DNA from: Haliclona indistincta
Taxonomy: Eukaryota > Porifera > Demospongiae > Haplosclerida > Chalinidae
Reading direction: 5' to 3'
NCBI GenBank assembly: GCA_964017065.1
Contig: OZ024783.1
Location: 18,513,752 to 18,577,751, forward strand
DNA length: 64,000 bases
The notes under the pieces were generated by a model, which had not been told where the DNA came from, made no database searches, and saw only the letters and a list, made by a program, of their open reading frames with translations. Below are positions 57,466 through 64,000 of this stretch, in pieces. Position 1 is the stretch's first letter. Each line of letters opens with the position of its first letter. Both the position numbers and the translations under genes were made by a program.

Positions 57466-60400
57466 CTGTAGTACAGAATGCACATTCATGTGAATCACTA
57501 CACTATGGAACAGTAAACTTACTCTTTTGATCATGGTCAATAGTTGGACTATCCTTTCCGTTTTCTGTGTATAGGTTAGAGACCGAGGCCAAGGGATCTA
57601 CGCGGTATAGAAACCCGAGGAAGCCATATAGAACACGAGCGCGTAGCGCGAGGGTTCTATGGCAACGCGAGGGTTTCTATACCGCGTAGATCCCGTTGGC
57701 CGAGGTCTCTAACCGGCTTAGAGTATAGCAACCGTTGCTATCCAACAAGGAATTTTCGACGCTGCGCAAATGTTTTGTAAAGAACACGGCCTTACTTCAG
57801 CGATGGGAAAACACAGGCGAGTTTAGCTAGAGTACGTCGCTAAACGGCTCTCCGTGTCTTGTTACACTTTGCTGGTACTCTGTCTCGTCTCCTACCATCC
57901 TTCCGCCATTGCTTTAGCGTCTGCTAGTGGCTTTCTAACGCAACAAAATGTTAGTTTCTGGAACTCACTCACGCTCACACGTGTACAAGCCTCACATCAC
58001 GTGTTCTTGTAATAACAATTTTTATGGCTTGTTATGAATGCACTCTCACTAAGCAAACTGTGGTCTATCTGTTCGCGGAAGGACTCTATCTGTTCGCGGA
58101 TGGACTCTATCCGTTCGCGGATGGTCTCTACAGCAAATAGATCCTCGGATCTAATAAATCTGATTGGTCAATAACATTGAGCTATACTCTAAACAGCAAT
58201 AGAGTGATGATTATAATGTAGTTGTTCATTACTAACTCACCCGTTGTTGGATTATAGATAGTTGGAAAGATAAGCAGAGAGACAACAGCAACAATGATCA
58301 GCACACACAGTAAAATGTCATGTAGATTTAGCATTGAACACCTGATACCAGATTTTATATCAGTTTGCAGCACTTCTGGACAACAAGACAACAATAATGC
58401 AACAGTGAAGACTATCCATTACACACACAGTGACTGACCTCTTTTAGTAGATGAGGTAGTACCATGATCACGTCGATGCCGTGGTGATCCACTTGATGAT
58501 GATACACATTGTGATAGCGGATCAACAGACTCAATAGATCCATCTTATAGAACAATGTAATGATCGATCAATCATTGATAACATAATGATGGTGTACAGT
58601 ACAGTATGTAACTGCCTTAGTGTGTGTGTCGCACAGGTATACGTGTGCTGGCCTGAACTGAATCATATACACTGGCACAGGTTACAAGTTAGTTATATGG
58701 CAACAAGGCACAATCAGTGAGTTGGAATAGCAAGCTATAGGTTGTTGGTTGAGTGAGGGTTGAAGCTGCCAACAGTCATTATAGCACAACACGACGAGAA
58801 CAGAATTTTATAAAAATATTTGTGGTTTATAAATTAATACAAAATGTATGGTGAATATTAATTGTCGATTCTTGCGCTATTATGTGGACAAAATTAGTTT
58901 AGTATCAATCGAAAGCTCTTGCAAGTAGATTACAAATATGTGATCTACCCAATCCATCCCATGGGTCCATGTGCTCCTCTGGACGAGAAAATTTTAATTG
59001 GTAAAGATTCTCAACAATGAAAACACTGAAACTATTGCTCATGCAAGCAATATGCTCATGCAAGCAATCAGCATATTGGCAAGTCCGCTGCAGCAGTCAT
59101 GAAGCCAATTCTTAGCATTGAAAAACGGCAAGCGAATAGATAGCTCCATTGGTACCAGCAAAACTGCTACACTATACAGCTAAATAATACAGCTGACGAG
59201 ACCTGGTCAGAGCTAGAACTAAGAAAGCTTGGTGCTGAAATTTAAACTCTCTAATTCTGTACTTGTATTTTATCTAAACAACAAGACACAGCTATTAACT
59301 TTGAACACTGTCTATCACACACAGTATGAATAACCTCTGTTAGCAGATGAGTTGCTACCATGATCACGTCGTTGTCGTGGTGATCCACTTGATGATGGTA
59401 CACGTTGTGATGGTAGATCAACAGACTCATATTCTAAAACAAATGTAATGATCGATCAATAAAAATTATACAACTATGCTGGCACAGTTATAAGCAGCTA
59501 GTGCAACACAGTGAAAGTTGCTTAATAGTTTCATGCTCAACTCATGGAAATACTAATAATTTCAAAAGTAGACTGTCTACCTGCATGCATGTATAAAATT
59601 AGCTACCTTTTGTCCACTTGCGTTTCCAACTCTCATCAGGTTCTTTAATATAATTTTTACACCGTGTGTTCCCATCTTCCTTGTACTCAACAGCATGAAT
59701 AGATTCATCACGATGGCATCGGCAAGGAAAAAAAAGCTCCTGCTTGGGGTCAGCTTCGTGGTTATAGTGAAGACCACTTTTAACTTTTTGCACAGTATCC
59801 TGTATACAACGGAGAATAGTTGTGCAGTCATCATGTGAAGGATCTTGAGAACCAGAACGAGACACTTTTCCAATCTTGACCTCAAGATATTTAAGATGCA
59901 CTCTAAGAGTCACAAGGAGATCATAACGTGTGACATTATCTGGAGTAACAAGTAGGGTTGCTTGGTTGCTACGTAAACTTTGTTCATCTAAGATCCAAGA
60001 ATACCCCTCTAGCTGTTTCTTGTTGAGAAGATATGCTAGTACTGAACTAAACACGCCATTTGGTGTGTAGCCACCCTTGAAGCAAATCAATGCAGAATCA
60101 TCTTCAATGGGATCATCTTCATTTGATGATGAATTACAGTGCACAATAGCACTAGGCATAAAAAATTTCCTACGGTCTTCCTCAGTCACTCTCTCTGTGT
60201 CTTGCTCCATTGCGTTGCCGACTGACCACCAGTCTAACTCAGCGATGATGTTTAGATGAAGCAAGAAAGCAACAAGCAACTCAGGTGTTAAAAGCGGGCC
60301 ATAGTCTTCTTGTTCAGTCCAAAGCTTTCTTAAGGTTTTCATCTTGAAAACTCCTCTATTCTGCATCTCCTCCTTGTCATCATAGTGAAACACTGGTGCC

Positions 60401-61691
60401 TTTCCAAATCCAAAAGTACGGGTTATCAGAAAACTTGGAATATCATACAGCAACTTAGGACTGATCACTACGTATTGCTCCAAAATGTCGTCATTGGGAT
60501 AGTATCGTATGCTACCAGTGAAGTGGTGTAGCTGCCAGAGGATAGATTTAAGCTCTTCGACTGATAAGATATTGAATCCTGCTGCTAACTTCTGACAATC
60601 CTTCAGCTCGATAATCTTCTCGTCACGAGATCTTAAAAGCAACTCCAGAGCCACAGTTGGCACCGGTAGTTTCACCTCACACATTGGTGATTCGTATGAA
60701 TTGCCATCTTCACATTTCTTGACTTTCTCATCAGCTACATCTTGAATAAGTCGACGTAGTTCCATGATAGTATTGTCATCAGTAAAGCTGTCTATAGGAA
60801 AGACAACTTCCTCACACCCAATAGGCACTATCAAATTTGTACCAAATTCTTTCCGAAGAGGCATAAGATCTTGATTGATTGTAGCAATTTTATCAGGATT
60901 AACAAGGCTCTTCATTGTACCCACCAATATGACACGTGGCTGTACCTCAACCGTTTGGTGACCGTTTGTCTGATGACTGCATGTACAGCGTATGCTGGCT
61001 AGACTCTGCTGCAGTACATTGTAAACTGTTGTCGTGGTTTTGTATTGGTATCGTTCCCCACTGCTATGAGTATACTTCACTTCATATGGTTCATGCAGAT
61101 CAACAGCTAAACTAAAAGTGAGAAGAAACAGAGATGGTCCAGAGACAAGAGAAGGCAAGAATTGGTGGAACTGAGGCTGACCACCAGAATCAATAAGATA
61201 CATTAATGTTCCATCTCGTATGTCTTGGATGTCTATGGATTCGATTTTCTCAGGAAGAAGCTGCTTCAACTGTTGGAATGCTTCATCATCATCACTTGCT
61301 CTAGGCACTTGCATCATTCCTGTTGGCTGCTGCTCAACACTACTGGTATGCTCTTTTGCAGAATTAGATACTTTTTTTGCCATACTAAACTTTTCTTCAT
61401 CAAAGTTGAGCTTCTGCCAGGGCTTATCCATAGCTCCTAGAGCAGTAAAAGGAACTCTTGCTCGAAGTATTTCTTCAGCCACAAGAGTGCTGCGGGCACC
61501 GTCAGGATATGTAAGCTTGCCATTTACTATCATAGCTGGGTTTTGATTCAGTTTTTGATTAGTGAGTTTCAGTTTAACGCAAGTCTTTCCAACAGAAGAT
61601 GTTCCATGAAGAATAAGATGAAGCATACGAAGATCAAAGCCTTTCCTTTCTTTTATCATGTGATACATAGCAGAAAGTTGGTCACCACCAA
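57149..61691 (-). CDS. Gene C: P-loop GTPase / COR-like protein with transmembrane helix and Death-like domain (5' incomplete)
   Basis: Six exons join in phase: 61691-59607, 59433-59335, 58543-58439, 58375-58241, 57564-57523 and 57465-57149, giving 926 or more residues. The first visible exon carries Walker A (LHGTSSVGKTCVKLKLT), then LMYLIDSGGQPQFHQFLP (G3-like), VGTMKS in the G4 position, a long COR-like region and an FPCRC pair, as in genes A and B. Then come two Ser/Arg-rich exons, a hydrophobic helix (LLCVLIIVAVVSLLIFPTIY) and a Death-like domain. Unlike A and B, the P-loop and the large module share one exon. A membrane-anchored relative is the simplest reading. The upstream exon(s), possibly with ankyrin repeats, are not found in 61.7-64 kb. 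Confidence 0.82.
57574..57714. mobile_element. Small palindromic element in gene C intron
   Basis: Arms starting gttagagaccgaggcc and ending ggccgaggtctctaac are inverted copies over about 42 bases, and the centre carries gcgcgtagcgcg. It inserted within 10 bases of the 42-base exon's acceptor. Confidence 0.75.
57718..58192. mobile_element. 475-bp TTAGAG-ended inverted-repeat element
   Basis: It begins ttagagtatagc and ends gctatactctaa. It contains a 21-bp tandem repeat (ctctatctgttcgcggatgg, about three copies, 58062-58131). Both it and its neighbour start TTAGAG, so 57574-58192 may be one composite insertion. Confidence 0.6.
58241..58375 (-). CDS. Gene C transmembrane exon
   Basis: A 135-base phase 1-1 exon with a run of about 20 hydrophobic residues (ILLCVLIIVAVVSLLIF) flanked by polar residues. 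Its modular phase means it could be skipped to give a soluble form. Confidence 0.75.
58439..59433 (-). CDS. Gene C tandemly duplicated Ser/Arg-rich exons
   Basis: Exons 59335-59433 (99 bases) and 58439-58543 (105 bases) encode paralogous stretches: ESVDLPSQRVPSSSGSPRQR and ESVDPLSQCVSSSSGSPRHR, each followed by RDHG and a Ser/Thr-rich end. Both are phase 1-1, so duplication keeps the frame. They look like a flexible, possibly phosphorylated juxtamembrane linker. The first has a weak donor (gttatt). Confidence 0.75.
59607..61691 (-). CDS. Gene C exon with P-loop, G3 and COR-like region
   Basis: The 2085-base exon begins after ctattatag| (codon phase 1) and ends at ACAAAAG|gtagct. The P-loop is about 35 residues in. 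The insert between G1 and G3 (about 140 residues with Glu/Asp/Gln-rich stretches) is longer than the segment in A/B. Calling the first Met codon in the preceding intron a start would be wrong, because it lies upstream of the acceptor. Confidence 0.85.
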
Positions 61692-62630
61692 CTATAATAG
61701 AAAACATACAGCAAGTCAACAAACAAGTATGACAAAAATCATTATAGCTAGGTCAATCTACACTGCAACATTTATTGCACTATAAAATAGTCCATGAGCA
61801 TATCAAGCCAGCAAAGCAGGCGAGTGAGCATTCAACTCCGTACTTGTTAGTGTATAAACATACATTTATAAGACTATACGTAACTGGGATTGGAAACAAC
61901 GGTGTGATATCAATAGCAACACATACAAACTTCATGAAGCACTCCGATTGAAAAGCTGATTTTGGGGCTCATTTTTGGCCTTTGTGACTCGTTTGCAGGA
62001 AAGCTAAAGGCGCTTCAAGAAATCCAGCCAGCTTTCAGACTCAATGCGCTCTCTTCTCAGTGATGGTAAATGCTTAAAACCGAGATCGCTTTGAAAGAGT
62101 CTTTTGCGTGCAGTTTTTCATCTGCAAACAAACAGCGCATTTGGAAGGATCCCTCCTGTGAGTTACTGAAGCTTCTGGTGGTTTACTTGGTTGTTTCTAC
62201 GTGTCAACCAATGCCTGCTGTATAAAGTAGTGTAGTATTTGGCTGCATTAGCAACATTAGCAATTTGTGTAGAACAAAATTATCGCTAGAGTACAGAATT
62301 TGCTGTTTTAGTCGATTCACAAGAATCCCTTTTGTGACAATACCAAGCAACAGGGAGCCAAGACAGCCTTGCAGTTTAAAAGATGGGCAATTGTTCCATA
62401 CAACTGAATGGGTACTACCAACGATGTAGTTGATTGTAGCATTCACTGTGCCTGTGAAATAACGGCTTTCTCGTTTGTTTCAAGGCAAAAAGGCCTGTTA
62501 CAGTACGAAAAATCGCTCAAGCTTCTATCACATTGCCAGAAATGTAATAGATTTTTCGGATGTTTGCTGTTTACGTATGAAAACGAACCACAAACCTACA
62601 AATTGTTTACTATGACTCTTGGAGAAGCTA
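61692..62630. other. Intron or 5' flank of gene C; no gene recognised
   Basis: Short frames (for example 62204-62446 minus) have no recognisable domain. No ankyrin exon was found. This is probably intronic, given the acceptor at 61692. Confidence 0.45.
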
Positions 62631-63236
62631 TTAACTCTTTAGTGACTGAATTATTTCGACGAAAATTCGACTTACTCTAAACTGACAGTTTGTCTTGCAT
62701 TTTCTACAACATGCAGTACGTTAGCTGTTCCAAACTAGCACTGTTGTTTCCTGGTATGTCAAAGTTTACGACTATGTACTAAACTCTGAGTTGGCCACTC
62801 CCACTTCGGAACTGAAGCTGCTTAAGTGCTGCGACCTCGTCATTTTTCAGCCAATTTTGGTCTTCGTTTAGCCCTTGTGACTGATACAAAAACCTGGTGG
62901 TGTCCAGGTGAGAAAACAGCATAGTTTAGACCATATTCCATGCCCAAGTATGCATTTTGGGGCATCCTGAAGCCATAAAAATGCCAAAAGTGGCAGGGGT
63001 TCCGCCCCTTCGAACCCCGGCTTAACGGGGGGACACCCCCCTTTAAAATTCCCCCCGTGATGTACGTTTTAGTGGGGAGGGCGCGCCGAAAAACAGGTGG
63101 TTTTTTCAGGTGAAGTCGTGTTTTGCAAATAAACTTGATTTGACCTTTCTAGAGCACTTTTTGCACTTTTTATGACGTCTAGAGTAGGTGGAGTCAATTA
63201 TGGCGGCTAAAGCCGCTATAGGCCTTAAAGGGTTAA
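62631..63236. mobile_element. TTAA MITE copy 3 (inverted, diverged)
   Basis: The reverse complement of the elements at 50404 and 51142, with TTAA at both ends (ttaactctttagtgactg and ccttaaagggttaa). It is visibly more diverged, so it is older or from another source copy. Confidence 0.8.
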
Positions 63237-63690
63237 ACTGCATTGGAGCTCTGAAACATCATCTGCTACCACAGGCAGACGGTCAACATGCATACCGGAA
63301 TAAACGTATTGCAAGCAATGGTGGACGAAGAAACAAGCCATTGAACACACCTTTCAACTTCTAAACGCCCCATAGCGTTTGAATCAACTACTCTACACTG
63401 CTAGAAGACACAAGGAGTTTGCTAACAACCTACTACTTGATCGCTGAAGCAATACATTATACAGCCACGAAAGAACTGTTTCTAGGCCTGACCGTATTAT
63501 GGTTTTATCTAACTATCTGTAATTTTACCTATTAATTTTTTCTCTATTTTCATGCTAAAACTGGAACGCCCAAAATTAACCTACCAGAAACAAAATATGC
63601 ACCAGGCGAAGCTATTTATAGCCTAGTACAACAATCCCCGTCGAACTAGTGAATCTTTGTGCGATCTACTTAGAAAAACGGTTTCTAAAA
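63237..63690. other. Non-coding interval before array 3
   Basis: No supported gene, RNA or repeat was seen in these 454 bases. Confidence 0.4.
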
Positions 63691-64000
63691 ACGACACAGG
63701 TAGGTCAGTACACAAGCATGGTAGTAGACATGTGTGTGTTGAGAGGTATGACACAGGTATGTCAGTATACAAGCATGGTAGTAGACATGTGTGTGTTGAG
63801 GGGTATGACACAGGTAGGTCAGTATACAAGCATGGTAGTAGACATGTGTGTGTGAGAGGTATGACACAAGTAGGTCAGTATACAAGCACGGTAGTAGACA
63901 TGTGTGTGTTGAGAGGTATGACACAGGTAGGTCAGTATACAAGCATGGCAGTAGACATGTGTGTGTTGAGAGGTATGACACAGGTAGGTCAGTATGCAAG
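63691..64000 (+). repeat. 52/57-bp minisatellite array 3 (runs off window)
   Basis: At least five units of the same monomer and orientation as arrays 1 and 2 (acgacacaggtaggtcagta start). It lies 2 kb upstream of gene C's P-loop exon, the side on which arrays 1 and 2 lie relative to theirs. Its full length is unknown. Confidence 0.95.

Noticed and set aside
61220..61546. Plus-strand frames opposite gene C
   Set aside because: Antisense shadows of the large coding exon.

Overview
The window looks like animal (metazoan) nuclear DNA, most likely from a sponge such as Amphimedon or a relative. The reasons are short GT-AG introns, one-repeat-per-exon ankyrin coding, a locally duplicated family of ankyrin / P-loop (Roc-like) / COR-like / Death-domain proteins, and a very high density of small foldback and MITE-type elements. 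The organism call is an inference, since no marker gene fixes it. One 200-base assembly gap lies at 26036-26235.

Layout. 1-7.3 kb is a transposon graveyard: inverted-repeat elements, a tRNA-derived SINE-like head, two LINE fragments, a TTAA-flanked MITE, a near-perfect 1.2 kb foldback and several short tandem repeats. 7.8-26.0 kb and 29.1-49.7 kb are two tandem copies of one segmental duplication, each carrying a minus-strand gene. Gene B (50313 to 29020, ten exons) assembles in frame from ATG to stop at 925 aa: ankyrin repeats, P-loop exon, one large GTPase/COR-like exon, C-terminal Death domain. Gene A (25423 to 7779) has the same structure, but its first two exons are missing at or beyond the gap. 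In both genes the intron just before the P-loop exon holds a 52-bp satellite and a huge 52/57-bp minisatellite array (about 10.7 kb in A, 13.5 kb in B) with higher-order repeats.

50.4-56.7 kb holds two near-identical TTAA-flanked MITEs directly upstream of gene B's start codon, an ABCB7-like (mitochondrial ABC exporter) pseudogene lacking its Walker B residues, a 1.67 kb inverted-repeat transposon whose empty site survives elsewhere in the window, a broken third copy of the Death-domain 3' end, and a RIOK3-like kinase pseudogene. 57.1-61.7 kb is gene C (minus strand), a diverged paralogue with the GTPase/COR-like module, two tandemly duplicated Ser/Arg-rich exons, a predicted transmembrane helix and a C-terminal Death-like domain. 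Its 5' end lies beyond the visible exons. The same minisatellite reappears at 63.69 kb on its upstream side and runs off the window.

Together A, B and C look like a local cluster of death-domain signalling GTPases (domain order like DAPK1/ROCO proteins) being remodelled by duplication, exon replacement and transposon insertion. The minisatellite recurs on the 5' side of the P-loop exon in all three.
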